Shown here: piece after piece, positions 1-7,502 of the stretch
How the letters are laid out: every line of letters begins with the position of its first letter
Numbering within the stretch: position 1 is the first letter of the stretch
Origin: Lachnospiraceae bacterium FE2018
GTDB lineage: Bacteria; Bacillota; Clostridia; Lachnospirales; Lachnospiraceae
Assembly (NCBI GenBank): GCA_000702845.1
Contig: JNKK01000007.1
Location: forward strand, 27,901 to 91,900
Direction of reading: 5' to 3'
DNA length: 64,000 bases
Position numbers and translations under genes: made by a program
The notes under the pieces: generated by a model
Databases searched by the model: none
What the model was told of the DNA's origin: nothing
Seen by the model: the letters and a program-made list of their open reading frames with translations, nothing else

Positions 1-1
1 G

Positions 2-562
2 GCGATTGAAGAGACCGGCCGTCTGGATATTGTAATCAACAATGCAGGAATCGTTTGTCTGAGTTCTTTCCTCGACGCGACACAGGACGAAATTCATGAT
101 CTGATCAATATCAACCTGATGGGTGCAAATAACGGTTGTCAGGCGGCAATTAAACATATGATCGAACATGGAATCGAGGGGAAAATCGTTAATACATCCT
201 CCTTTGCGGGACGTCATGCGCTGCAGGCGGGATTCTCACATTACGGAATGACAAAGGCGGGGGTTATTTACCTGACGCAGGCTGCAGCTTATGCAGGCGC
301 GCCGTATAACATCAACGTCAATGCTGTTTGCCCGGGCATTATCCGTTCCGATATGTGGGAATCCATCCTGGACAGCTACGTCGAGAGCGGAATGGACCGT
401 GAAGAATCCTGGAAACAGAGTTTGAAGACATTCATTCCGCTGGAGCGGGGCGACCAGAAAGCAGAAGATATTGCATATACTGTTGCATTCCTGTGTTCTG
501 AATATGCGGACCACATCACCGGACAGTCAATAAATGTGGACGGCGGCGCCGCAATGAATTAA
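2..562 (+). CDS. SDR family NAD(P)-dependent oxidoreductase (5' end outside window)
   Basis: This is the C-terminal part of a classical short-chain dehydrogenase/reductase; the Rossmann N-terminus with the glycine-rich nucleotide motif lies before base 1. Visible residues include the structural NNAG motif (about residues 13-16 of the fragment), the NTSS serine segment, the catalytic YGMTK (Y-x3-K, about 81-85), the PG motif after NVNAVC, and a family-typical C-terminal end (GQSINVDGG). These mark an NAD(P)H-dependent oxidoreductase of the FabG-like type, but the substrate cannot be read from the sequence. A small ABM-domain gene follows 57 bases downstream on the same strand and could be co-transcribed. 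The frame is open from base 2, so the gene is truncated by the window edge, not broken. Confidence 0.9.
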   Translation, partial: AIEETGRLDIVINNAGIVCLSSFLDATQDEIHDLININLMGANNGCQAAIKHMIEHGIEGKIVNTSSFAGRHALQAGFSHYGMTKAGVIYLTQAAAYAGAPYNINVNAVCPGIIRSDMWESILDSYVESGMDREESWKQSLKTFIPLERGDQKAEDIAYTVAFLCSEYADHITGQSINVDGGAAMN

Positions 563-619
563 AATAATAATAACCTGAATCATGTTTCATGAAGTATTCA
601 AAGGGAGGTATGAAATACC

Positions 620-907
620 ATGATTAAAATCGTAGCGAAAATGCATGTCAAAGAAGGCGAAGTCGAAAACTTCAAAGCACTGACCAAAGACTTGATCGCA
701 AAATCCCGCGCTGAAGACGGCAACGGCGGACACTACACATTAAATGTCAGCCTGGCAGATCCGCAGACACTCTGCTTTATTGAGTTCTGGAAAGATCAGG
801 CGGCAATTGACACGCATAATGCAACAGAGCACTTCACCGGAACATTCCCGGAACTCTTAAAGCTGTGTGACCAGGATCCGGTTGTAGAGTTATTTGAAGA
901 ACTGTAA
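620..907 (+). CDS. ABM-domain protein, putative quinol monooxygenase
   Basis: A 95-residue single-domain protein of the antibiotic biosynthesis monooxygenase (ABM, dimeric alpha/beta barrel) superfamily. The pattern is typical: a first strand (MIKIVAKMHVKEGEVENF), a helix, the beta strands around LCFIEFWKDQAAIDTH, and a final helix before the last strand. Members include YgiN-like quinol monooxygenases and heme-degrading IsdG types, but most are uncharacterised and no heme or quinone ligand is evident here. The start is preceded by AGGGAGGT at a long spacing. It lies downstream of an SDR gene; a second, divergent ABM protein lies at 1864-2187 on the other strand. Role unknown. Confidence 0.8.
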   Translation: MIKIVAKMHVKEGEVENFKALTKDLIAKSRAEDGNGGHYTLNVSLADPQTLCFIEFWKDQAAIDTHNATEHFTGTFPELLKLCDQDPVVELFEEL

Positions 908-929
908 TGAAAAGATCGTTTGAATAAAA

Positions 930-1000
930 AAAGGGTCAGGCATCTCTCATGAATTACCCATAAAAGCAGGGGTAAATCGTGCAAGGTGCCTGATTTTCTT
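930..1000. terminator. Bidirectional terminator-like hairpin
   Basis: Between two convergent genes. The arms TCAGGCA (936-942) and TGCCTGA (987-993) enclose an inner dyad (ATTACCC with GGGGTAAT-like bases). There is an A-run before the first arm and TTTTCTTTT after the second, so it could end transcription from both sides. Confidence 0.65.
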
Positions 1001-1005
1001 TTGAT

Positions 1006-1845
1006 TTATTCCACCAGATGCAGTTTCTGCATCGCGTGGTACAGACCGTCAGATTCTAATGAATCGGTCACGAGATCGGCCGCTGCTTTTACGGCGTCAG
1101 GGGCATTTCCCATTGCGACGCCGATGCCTGCAAACTGCAGCATCTCGATATCATTGTGTCCGTCGCCGAAAGCAGCAGTTTCTTCTCGCGGAACATGGAG
1201 ATGCTCCATTACCGTTTTGATGCCGGCCGCTTTCGTGATGGCAGACTGCGTGATTTCACCGCTGTAGGGATCCGGCTTATTAAAGCTGGACGGATTGACA
1301 TTGAGTTCAGACCCCAGAGCCCTGCGCATTCTTTCGTGATCGAACGGGGATTTTTCATATAACATCCCTAGAATTGCATCGTTTGCAGCAACGATTTCTG
1401 CGCCGTCAGGATCTGTCGTCAGAACATAGTCTCCGAACAGTTTTTCAATCTGTTCAGGCAGAACGCCGGCTTTTTCAGCCAGGGATTCAACAAGTCTTCC
1501 GGCGAATGCTTTTGCAAAATAGTTGTGTTTTTCCCCCTGCAGTGTGTAGGGGATTTCATTCTCCGTAAAGAGATGAATGGATCGCCGGACAGTGTCAGGC
1601 GACATGGCACGGAAATAGATCTCTGCGCCATGATAAATAACATGGGCGCCTGCTGAAGCGACGATTCCGTCAAATAAGTTATTTTCCTTAAGCCATGCCG
1701 GAATCTGCCTCAGACTTCGGCCGGTGCAGATCAAAAGCTGATGGCCGTTTTCTTTTGTCCTGGCCAGCGCGCGCTGTGTCGAGGGAATCAATTCATTTCT
1801 GCCGAATCCGACGAGTGTGCCGTCGATATCAAAGAAGCATAACAT
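1006..1845 (-). CDS. HAD-superfamily Cof-type phosphatase
   Basis: About 279 residues, a complete Cof/HAD-IIB hydrolase. The N-terminus has the nucleophile motif DIDGTLV, followed by the TGRS motif II region, an inserted cap domain, and the C-terminal GDGHNDIEML motif that holds the metal-binding aspartates. Members dephosphorylate sugar phosphates, FMN precursors or PLP; the exact substrate is not readable. The start at the ATG giving MLCFFDIDG is preferred over an in-frame TTG six codons upstream, because a GCAGG box precedes the ATG and the upstream codons lie next to the preceding gene's stop. It follows the ABM gene 1864-2187 by 18 bases and is likely its operon partner. Confidence 0.85.
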   Translation of the reverse strand: MLCFFDIDGTLVGFGRNELIPSTQRALARTKENGHQLLICTGRSLRQIPAWLKENNLFDGIVASAGAHVIYHGAEIYFRAMSPDTVRRSIHLFTENEIPYTLQGEKHNYFAKAFAGRLVESLAEKAGVLPEQIEKLFGDYVLTTDPDGAEIVAANDAILGMLYEKSPFDHERMRRALGSELNVNPSSFNKPDPYSGEITQSAITKAAGIKTVMEHLHVPREETAAFGDGHNDIEMLQFAGIGVAMGNAPDAVKAAADLVTDSLESDGLYHAMQKLHLVE

Positions 1846-1863
1846 CTCAAAACCTGCGTTCAA

Positions 1864-2187
1864 TCAATTCCGGATATATTTGCTGTCTGCTGCATTTTCC
1901 TCAATTCCCGTATATCGTTCAACTGTCATATGCAGATCATATTTCTCACGCAGACGTGCAATCTCAGCCATCATCGGACTTTTGTGATGGATGTCGATCG
2001 CATTTTGGTCTGTCCAGGCATCAATCAGTAAAACGGTCTCAGCATCATCAAACGGTGTGTAATATTCGTATCGGAGATTTCCTTCTTCCGCGCGGATTGC
2101 ATCTACAACGCCGGAAGAAATCATTTCTTCTGCAAAAGCATGTGCGCTCCCATTGGTGCCCGTGTATCGTATATTAATTGTCAGCAC
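1864..2187 (-). CDS. ABM-domain protein, putative quinol monooxygenase
   Basis: A 107-residue ABM-fold protein (first strand MLTINIRYTG, middle strands around TVLLIDAWTDQNAIDIHH, final MTVERYTG). It belongs to the same superfamily as the 95-residue protein at 620-907, but the two are clearly diverged. It is the first gene of a two-gene minus-strand unit with the HAD phosphatase. A ribosome binding site (GGAGGA-like) lies directly upstream. Function unknown; stress-related quinone or aldehyde chemistry is usual for the family but cannot be assigned here. Confidence 0.75.
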   Translation of the reverse strand: MLTINIRYTGTNGSAHAFAEEMISSGVVDAIRAEEGNLRYEYYTPFDDAETVLLIDAWTDQNAIDIHHKSPMMAEIARLREKYDLHMTVERYTGIEENAADSKYIRN

Positions 2188-2372
2188 GAAAATTCTCCTC
2201 CAGTATTCCTTATGATGATTATTCTGTGTTTTACCTGATGAATTATAACATAAGAGTGAGAATTGTGTTATGATTATCCTGTTAATGACGGATTAACAGG
2301 ATCAGAATGATTTATGGGAATCCGAGGCATCTGAAAAATGAGAAATATAAAGGGAAACGAAGGAGAAGTAGT

Positions 2373-2723
2373 ATGCTGTTTGTATGCTATCCAAGGTGCA
2401 CTACCTGTAAAAAGGCCCAGAAATGGCTGGATGAGAATGAAATCAGCTATACATTGCGGGATATCAAAGAAGATAACCCGACAGAAGAAGAACTTCGAAA
2501 GTGGTATGGAATGAGTGGTCTTCCACTGAAGAAATTTTTCAATACCAGCGGACAACTCTATAAATCCATGAAGCTGAAAGACCGGATTCCGGACATGACA
2601 GAAGATGAGCAGCTGACCCTGCTTGCGACAGACGGAATGCTGGTGAAACGGCCGATTCTGGTGACAGATGACAGAGTGCTTGTCGGGTTTAAAGAGGCTG
2701 ATTACACGACATTAAAAAAATAA
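2373..2723 (+). CDS. ArsC/Spx/MgsR-family thioredoxin-fold protein
   Basis: A 116-residue protein of the arsenate reductase-like family. The N-terminal CTTC (CxxC) after CYPR is the redox pair seen in Spx/YffB-type members. The C-terminal KRPILVTDDRVLVGF segment is the family hallmark around the conserved RP. Start chosen at the ATG following AGGAG (2361-2365); the open frame extends upstream without a better site. It may be a redox-sensing Spx-like regulator or a glutaredoxin-linked reductase. True ArsC requires an arsenical context, which is absent, so arsenate reductase activity is not claimed. It is followed closely by a thioesterase gene. Confidence 0.8.
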   Translation: MLFVCYPRCTTCKKAQKWLDENEISYTLRDIKEDNPTEEELRKWYGMSGLPLKKFFNTSGQLYKSMKLKDRIPDMTEDEQLTLLATDGMLVKRPILVTDDRVLVGFKEADYTTLKK

Positions 2724-2740
2724 AGAAGAGAGAATAAAAG

Positions 2741-3211
2741 ATGAAACCATATCATCATACTGTCCAGTATTACGAGACAGACCGGATGGGAATTACCCAT
2801 CATTCCAATTATATCCGATGGATGGAAGAAGCCAGGATTGATTTCATGAAGCAGATCGGATGGGAATACGCGAAACTGGAGGAACTGGGAATTATTTCTC
2901 CTGTGCTGGGACTTTCCTGCGAATATAAGGCGAGCACAACCTTTTCCGATGTTGTTGCAATTGATATTTCCGTCAATTCGTTTACCGGTGTCAGAATGGA
3001 AATTGCCTATTCGATGAGAAAGGTGAGCAAAGATACAGAAGGGGTTCATGAGGCAGATCAAAACAGCGGAGATGATTCAGAAAGCATTCTTGTCTGCGAA
3101 GCTGTCTCCAGACACTGCTTTCTGGACGCGGACGGCAGACCTGTAAGGCTCAAACGGGACTATCCGGAATTGTACAGGACGCTGATGGAACAAGTGAAAG
3201 AAACAGAATAA
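2741..3211 (+). CDS. Acyl-CoA thioesterase, 4HBT hotdog family
   Basis: A 156-residue hotdog-fold protein of the 4-hydroxybenzoyl-CoA thioesterase/YbgC type. The N-terminal signature YYETDRMGITHHSNYIRWM carries the catalytic-region aspartate and the HxNY element that precede the long central helix. It probably hydrolyses short or branched acyl-CoAs in the cytoplasm. It starts 17 bases after the ArsC/Spx-like gene and is followed 13 bases later by a beta-helix acyltransferase-like gene, so the three probably form one transcript. A short insertion (about residues 100-115, TEGVHEADQNSGDDSE) is acidic and looks like a loop. Confidence 0.85.
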   Translation: MKPYHHTVQYYETDRMGITHHSNYIRWMEEARIDFMKQIGWEYAKLEELGIISPVLGLSCEYKASTTFSDVVAIDISVNSFTGVRMEIAYSMRKVSKDTEGVHEADQNSGDDSESILVCEAVSRHCFLDADGRPVRLKRDYPELYRTLMEQVKETE

Positions 3212-3224
3212 GAGGAATTGTAAT

Positions 3225-3890
3225 ATGCAGAACATTAAGAACACAGATTTATATGATTTTTCTGAAACAGCAGCGTCACAGTTGTTCGAACAGACCACAT
3301 ACCCCTGGGAAGTACTCCCTTTGATTCATGATTTTGTGCTGGAACTGGGTGTCACACTTTCTGCTGATGAATATGAGCAGCGTGAATCCAATGTCTGGGT
3401 TGCAAAAGATGCGCTTGTTTACAGTACGGCGACCATACTTGGCCCGTGTATCATCGGTCACCGCACAGAGGTACGGCCGGGTGCGTTTATCCGCGGCAAT
3501 GTGCTGGTCGGAGCGGACTGTGTGGTTGGAAACTCCACAGAACTGAAAAATGTGATTCTGTTTAATCACGTGCAGGTTCCGCATTACAATTACGTCGGAG
3601 ATTCAATTCTTGGTCACTATGCCCACATGGGTGCCGGATCCATCACATCCAATGTAAAGTCAGACAAGACGCTGGTTGTTGTAAAGAACGAAGAAGAGAA
3701 AATCGAGACCGGTCTGAAGAAATTCGGCTGTATGCTGGGACATCATGTCGAGGTGGGATGCGGCAGCATTCTCAATCCCGGCAGTGTCATCTGTCCGAAT
3801 ACCAACATCTATCCGCTGTCCAGTGTCCGGGGCGTCGTGCCGGCGGACAGTATCCTGAAGGACGGAAACAGAGTTATTAAAAAGAACTGA
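3225..3890 (+). CDS. Left-handed beta-helix (hexapeptide) protein, GlmU C-domain-like
   Basis: A 221-residue protein dominated by hexapeptide repeats (for example VLVGADCVVGNSTELKNVIL and VEVGCGSILNPGSVI). It resembles the acetyltransferase half of GlmU-type UDP-GlcNAc pyrophosphorylases but lacks the nucleotidyltransferase domain. The likely role is acyl transfer to a sugar nucleotide or another metabolite; substrate unknown. It is the last gene of the ArsC-like/thioesterase/LbH run. Clostridial genomes commonly annotate this stand-alone type as UDP-N-acetylglucosamine pyrophosphorylase, which is probably misleading because the catalytic pyrophosphorylase domain is not present. Confidence 0.75.
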   Translation: MQNIKNTDLYDFSETAASQLFEQTTYPWEVLPLIHDFVLELGVTLSADEYEQRESNVWVAKDALVYSTATILGPCIIGHRTEVRPGAFIRGNVLVGADCVVGNSTELKNVILFNHVQVPHYNYVGDSILGHYAHMGAGSITSNVKSDKTLVVVKNEEEKIETGLKKFGCMLGHHVEVGCGSILNPGSVICPNTNIYPLSSVRGVVPADSILKDGNRVIKKN

Positions 3891-3968
3891 AAGTTCTTTA
3901 CGAAGATGGGTAACTTGTTATAAAATGAAGCAGTAAAGTGGCTTTTAGTATGAAAGGAGTATGGTGTA

Positions 3969-4661
3969 ATGACTTATTCACACGAAGTTGAGAATATGTG
4001 TCCTGTCCGTCAGGGTGCAAACCATGGTGCAGCTCCGATTCCGGAGGAGGCAAAGTGGGTTAAGGTAAAAGAAGTGAAGGATGTTTCCGGCTTCACGCAC
4101 GGCGTCGGCTGGTGCGCACCGCAGCAGGGTGCCTGTAAGCTGAGCCTGAACGTGAAGGAAGGTATCATTCAGGAGGCACTTGTTGAGACACTTGGATGTT
4201 CCGGCATGACACATTCTGCAGCGATGGCGTCTGAGATTCTTCCGGGACGTACGATTCTGGAAGCACTGAATACAGACCTCGTGTGTGACGCAATCAATAC
4301 TGCAATGCGTGAGCTGTTTCTGCAGATTGTCTATGGCCGTTCCCAGAGTGCTTTCTCAGAGGACGGACTTGTAATCGGCGCAGGTCTTGAGGACCTCGGC
4401 AAAGGAAACCGCTCCCAGATCGGAACGACATACGGCACGATTGCAAAGGGACCGCGTTATCTGGAACTGGCAGAAGGATATATTACAGATATCGCGCTGG
4501 ACGAGGATGACGAGATTATCGGTTACAAGTTTGTAAATCTCGGAAGAATGATGGATTTCATCAAAGCCGGCGACGACGCAAACGAGGCGTATAAAAAAGC
4601 GCAGGGTCAGTATGGCCGTGTTGCTGATGCCGCAAAACTGATTGATCCGAGAAAAGACTGA
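3969..4661 (+). CDS. NifU/IscU-like iron-sulfur scaffold protein
   Basis: A 230-residue protein related to the NifU N-terminal/IscU scaffold domain. Cysteines that could ligate a cluster appear in CAPQQGACKL and TLGCSGMTHS; the family normally uses three cysteines, and here the spacing is expanded. The start has an AAAGGAG site 9 bases upstream. The next gene encodes the GGGtGRT protein; this pairing is recurrent in anaerobes, which suggests a functional partnership, but neither protein has an established role that I can name. Both genes use strongly biased, highly expressed-looking codons, in keeping with abundant proteins. Confidence 0.8.
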   Translation: MTYSHEVENMCPVRQGANHGAAPIPEEAKWVKVKEVKDVSGFTHGVGWCAPQQGACKLSLNVKEGIIQEALVETLGCSGMTHSAAMASEILPGRTILEALNTDLVCDAINTAMRELFLQIVYGRSQSAFSEDGLVIGAGLEDLGKGNRSQIGTTYGTIAKGPRYLELAEGYITDIALDEDDEIIGYKFVNLGRMMDFIKAGDDANEAYKKAQGQYGRVADAAKLIDPRKD

Positions 4662-4677
4662 GAGGAGGACGTGGAAG

Positions 4678-5697
4678 ATGGCTTTATTTGAATCATATGA
4701 AAGAAGAGAAAAACAGATTCTGGCAAAGCTCGCTGAGTACGGAATCAGCTCAATCGAAGAAACTGCAGAGATTACAAAGGCAGCAGGCCTCGATGTCTAT
4801 CACCAGGTAGAGAAGATTCAGCCGATCTGCTTTGAAAATGCAAAATGGGCTTATACGGTCGGCGCGGCAATCGCAATCAAGAAGAACTGCCGCAAGGCAG
4901 CAGATGCGGCTGCAGCAATCGGCGAAGGACTGCAGGCGTTCTGTATTCCTGGTTCTGTTGCAGACAGACGTAAAGTCGGTCTCGGACACGGAAACCTCGG
5001 CAAGATGCTTCTGGAAGAAGATACCGAGTGCTTCGCATTCCTGGCAGGTCATGAGTCCTTTGCAGCTGCTGAGGGCGCAATCGGTATCGCTGAAAAAGCG
5101 AACAAGGTTCGTCAGAAACCGCTGCGTGTTATCCTGAACGGTCTTGGAAAAGATGCTGCGCAGATCATTTCCCGTATCAACGGATTTACACACGTTGAGA
5201 CAGAGTATGACTATCACACAGGTGAGCTGAAAGAAGTCTTCCGCAAATGCTACTCCAAGGATCCGGAGAGCCCGCGCGCGAAGGTTAACTGCTACGGCGC
5301 AAATGACGTACAGGAAGGTGTTGCAATCCTCTGGAAGGAGAACGTTGATGTCTCCATCACAGGTAACTCCACCAACCCGACACGCTTCCAGCATCCGGTA
5401 GCAGGCACCTATAAGAAAGAACGTGTCGAAGCAGGCAAGAAGTACTTCTCAGTTGCATCCGGCGGCGGCACAGGCCGTACACTTCATCCGGATAACATGG
5501 CTGCAGGCCCGGCTTCCTATGGAATGACCGATACCCTCGGCCGTATGCATTCTGACGCGCAGTTCGCAGGATCCTCATCTGTTCCGGCGCACGTTGAGAT
5601 GATGGGTCTGATCGGCGCGGGCAACAACCCGATGGTCGGTATGACCGTTGCAGTCGCAGTTGCTGTTCAGCAGGCGGCAGACGAAGGCAAGTTCTGA
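4678..5697 (+). CDS. GGGtGRT protein
   Basis: A 339-residue protein carrying the name-giving motif GGGTGRT (about residues 262-268), followed by HPDNMAAGPASYGMTDTLGRM. The family is conserved in anaerobic Firmicutes and is of unknown biochemical function. The motif resembles a phosphate-binding glycine loop. The C-terminal run GLIGAGNNPMVGMTVAVAVAV is glycine- and valine-rich but not clearly membrane spanning. The start at 4678 has GAGGAGGA upstream; an in-frame ATG at 4642 lies inside the previous gene. It probably forms an operon with the NifU-like gene 16 bases upstream, and a strong terminator follows. Confidence 0.9.
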   Translation: MALFESYERREKQILAKLAEYGISSIEETAEITKAAGLDVYHQVEKIQPICFENAKWAYTVGAAIAIKKNCRKAADAAAAIGEGLQAFCIPGSVADRRKVGLGHGNLGKMLLEEDTECFAFLAGHESFAAAEGAIGIAEKANKVRQKPLRVILNGLGKDAAQIISRINGFTHVETEYDYHTGELKEVFRKCYSKDPESPRAKVNCYGANDVQEGVAILWKENVDVSITGNSTNPTRFQHPVAGTYKKERVEAGKKYFSVASGGGTGRTLHPDNMAAGPASYGMTDTLGRMHSDAQFAGSSSVPAHVEMMGLIGAGNNPMVGMTVAVAVAVQQAADEGKF

Positions 5698-5730
5698 ATA
5701 AAACTGTAATTAAGAATCACAGTGTAGTAT

Positions 5731-5779
5731 AAAAGCTGCCGTATGAAACAGATCAGATGTTTCATACGGCAGCTTTTTG
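5731..5779 (+). terminator. Rho-independent terminator after GGGtGRT
   Basis: A near-perfect stem (about 5733-5750 with 5758-5776) has loop GATCAGA and is followed by TTTTTGT. It ends the NifU-like/GGGtGRT unit. Confidence 0.9.
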
Positions 5780-6009
5780 TCATGTAAAGTGCCTGCAAAC
5801 AAGGCAATGCCCGCGATAATAATAATCGCCGCGATGCCCCCCATAAACTGGAAAAAGGACATCATTCCGCCGCGATCCAGATTCATGTGATAATAAACCA
5901 TAATGTCAGAAAGAACAGAACCGGTCAGATTGGTACACATGTTCATAAATGCGGCGCCGATGTAGACAGAGACAGCATAAGGAAGGATTGGTTTTAAATA
6001 CTGCTTCAT
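5780..6009 (-). pseudogene. Relic of an MFS transporter (internal deletion)
   Basis: The start MKQYLKPILPYAVSVYIGAAF with a second hydrophobic segment looks like the first membrane helices of a major facilitator transporter. After about 60 residues the frame passes straight into a short hydrophobic end (GIALFAG) followed by a charged tail. The open frame continues through the neighbouring gene's terminator hairpin to 5710, which is not expected for a real coding end. A full MFS protein is about 400 residues. The simplest reading is a deletion joining the N-terminal and final segments. A genuine two-helix small membrane protein is possible but less likely. Confidence 0.55.
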
Positions 6010-6105
6010 AGAATAAACCTCATCGGAAAAGAATAACTGCTGATCTCTATTGTAAACAATCGGCCTGCTTTTTGGACTGAATTCGCAAAAAAGATGTTTA
6101 TCAAT

Positions 6106-6144
6106 AAAAAAAACTGCCGCGTGAATTGAGGTTCACGCAGCAGT
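6106..6144 (-). terminator. Terminator of the PTS-IIC-like gene
   Basis: Stem 6113-6125 with 6132-6144 (one mismatch), loop TTGAGG. Read on the minus strand it is followed by eight T residues, a strong intrinsic terminator directly after the permease stop codon. Confidence 0.9.
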
Positions 6145-6157
6145 CTTATCGCGGGTA

Positions 6158-7264
6158 TTACAGGTCAAGTTTCAGATCATTCTCTTTGATCCATCCGGCT
6201 TTGCGCAGCGGAATCGCAATGAGTGGTGTCAGAACAGCCGGAAGCACAAAGCAGATCAGAATCAGTCCGATCCAGTCAGCACCGGTGATTGCGGCTTTGG
6301 TTCCCTCTGCGACATCATTCACCCAGCCGGTGTAAACACCAATCTGGCCGACAAGTCCGCAGGTACCCATGCCGGATGCAACCGGTGTGCCGTTCATCTG
6401 CATCTTGAACAGACAGGTTGCGATCGGTCCGGTGATGGCGGAAGTGATGATCGGCGGAATCCAGATGCGGGGATTGCGTACAATGTTGCCCATCTGCAGC
6501 ATCGAAGTGCCGATTCCCTGTGCCAGAAGCCCGCCCCATTTGTTTTCCTTAAAGCTCATGACGGCAAAGCCGACCATCTGTGCGCAGCAGCCTGCGACAG
6601 CAGCGCCGCCTGCAAGACCGACCAGCCCGAGTGCCGCGCAGATTGCGGCAGAGGAGATCGGGAGTGTCAGTGCGATACCGACGACAACAGAGACCAGAAT
6701 GCCCATCAGGAATGGTTTCAGATCTGTCGCCCACATGATCAGTTCGCCGAATTTCATCGCCGCTTTGCCAAGCGCAGGCGCCCACCAGGCAGAAAGACCT
6801 ACGCCGACGCCAATGGTAACGAGCGGTGTCACCAAAATATCAATTTTTGTTTCTTTGGAAACTGCTTTACCGAATTCTGCAGCGAAAATCGCAACAAACA
6901 GAACGGCCAGCGGACCGCCGGCGCCGCCCAGTGCATTTGATGCGAAACCGACCGTCACCAGTGAGAACAGGACCAGCGGCGGTGCCTGCAGTGCGTATCC
7001 GATGGCGACTGCCATGGCCGGACCGCTCATAGCGGATGCCAGTCCGCCGACGGTATAGCTTGCTTCTCCGACGGTTGCAACCGGATTCGTCAGAAATCCG
7101 ATGTGGAACTGTGTGCCAATTGTGTTAATGATCGTGCCGATCAGAAGGGATGCAAACAGTCCCTGCGCCATTGCACCGAGTGCATCAATGCCGTAGCGCT
7201 TCGCGGAAATTTCGATGTTTTTTCGTTTCAGAAATGCACGAAACCCCTTGTTTTCCTTACTCAT
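6158..7264 (-). CDS. PTS_EIIC_2-type membrane permease
   Basis: A 368-residue polytopic membrane protein with around nine hydrophobic segments, many glycines and alanines, and the family's GGAGGPLAVLF and NGTPVASGMGTCGLVG stretches. It matches the stand-alone PTS_EIIC_2 family, whose members lack EIIA and EIIB partners, so sugar phosphorylation is doubtful. No PTS partner gene is nearby. The gene is divergent from the niacin regulator NiaR. Its promoter (7379-7406) is followed immediately by a NiaR-like palindrome, with a second one 33 bases further into the leader. That makes repression by NiaR likely and points to transport of niacin or a related compound. This substrate idea is inference only. 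Confidence 0.8.
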   Translation of the reverse strand: MSKENKGFRAFLKRKNIEISAKRYGIDALGAMAQGLFASLLIGTIINTIGTQFHIGFLTNPVATVGEASYTVGGLASAMSGPAMAVAIGYALQAPPLVLFSLVTVGFASNALGGAGGPLAVLFVAIFAAEFGKAVSKETKIDILVTPLVTIGVGVGLSAWWAPALGKAAMKFGELIMWATDLKPFLMGILVSVVVGIALTLPISSAAICAALGLVGLAGGAAVAGCCAQMVGFAVMSFKENKWGGLLAQGIGTSMLQMGNIVRNPRIWIPPIITSAITGPIATCLFKMQMNGTPVASGMGTCGLVGQIGVYTGWVNDVAEGTKAAITGADWIGLILICFVLPAVLTPLIAIPLRKAGWIKENDLKLDL

Positions 7265-7323
7265 TTTTATTCTCCTCGTGTTGTGTTAGTACGCAGGCAT
7301 TTTTATGTGCCAGACGAGTGAAT

Positions 7324-7333
7324 TGTCATGACA
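7324..7333. promoter_or_regulatory. Candidate NiaR operator 2
   Basis: A perfect 10-bp palindrome, TGTCATGACA, with the same TGTC-N2-GACA architecture as the site at 7357-7366 and centred 33 bp from it (about three helical turns). It lies in the leader of the PTS-IIC-like gene. Confidence 0.55.
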
Positions 7334-7356
7334 GCCTTCCTATGTGTAAAAACAGG

Positions 7357-7366
7357 TGTCTTGACA
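7357..7366. promoter_or_regulatory. Candidate NiaR operator 1
   Basis: TGTCTTGACA (TGTC-N2-GACA) sits in AACAGGTGTCTTGACAGGT. It resembles the TGTC/GACA core reported for NiaR in Firmicutes. It lies about 10 bases downstream of the predicted transcription start of the minus-strand permease, a position suited to repression. Confidence 0.65.
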
Positions 7367-7378
7367 GGTATCATGTCA

Positions 7379-7406
7379 ATTATAAAGAAAAAATGTGAAT
7401 TGTCAA
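7379..7406 (-). promoter_or_regulatory. Promoter of the PTS-IIC-like gene
   Basis: On the minus strand: TTGACA (7401-7406), 16-bp spacer, TATAAT (7379-7384), both full consensus. The -35 box overlaps that of the divergent niaR promoter. Confidence 0.85.
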
Positions 7407-7427
7407 TGAAATCAAACAGAGTATAAT
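7400..7427 (+). promoter_or_regulatory. Promoter of niaR
   Basis: TTGTCA (7400-7405), 16-bp spacer, TATAAT (7422-7427). It is back-to-back with the permease promoter, so occupation of one affects the other. Confidence 0.7.
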
Positions 7428-7502
7428 AAAATAGACAAGAAAAACAAGATTGGCATTTGTGAGCGCAAGATCGTAATAAAACACAGGAGCAGGGAAAGAT
7501 AC

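Noticed and set aside
2373..2723. Arsenate resistance gene
   Set aside because: The ArsC/Spx family is broad, no ars operon partner is nearby, and the CxxC type fits Spx/YffB better.
6158..7264. Sugar phosphotransferase system
   Set aside because: No EIIA, EIIB, HPr or sugar enzyme is adjacent, and the PTS_EIIC_2 family is often orphan.
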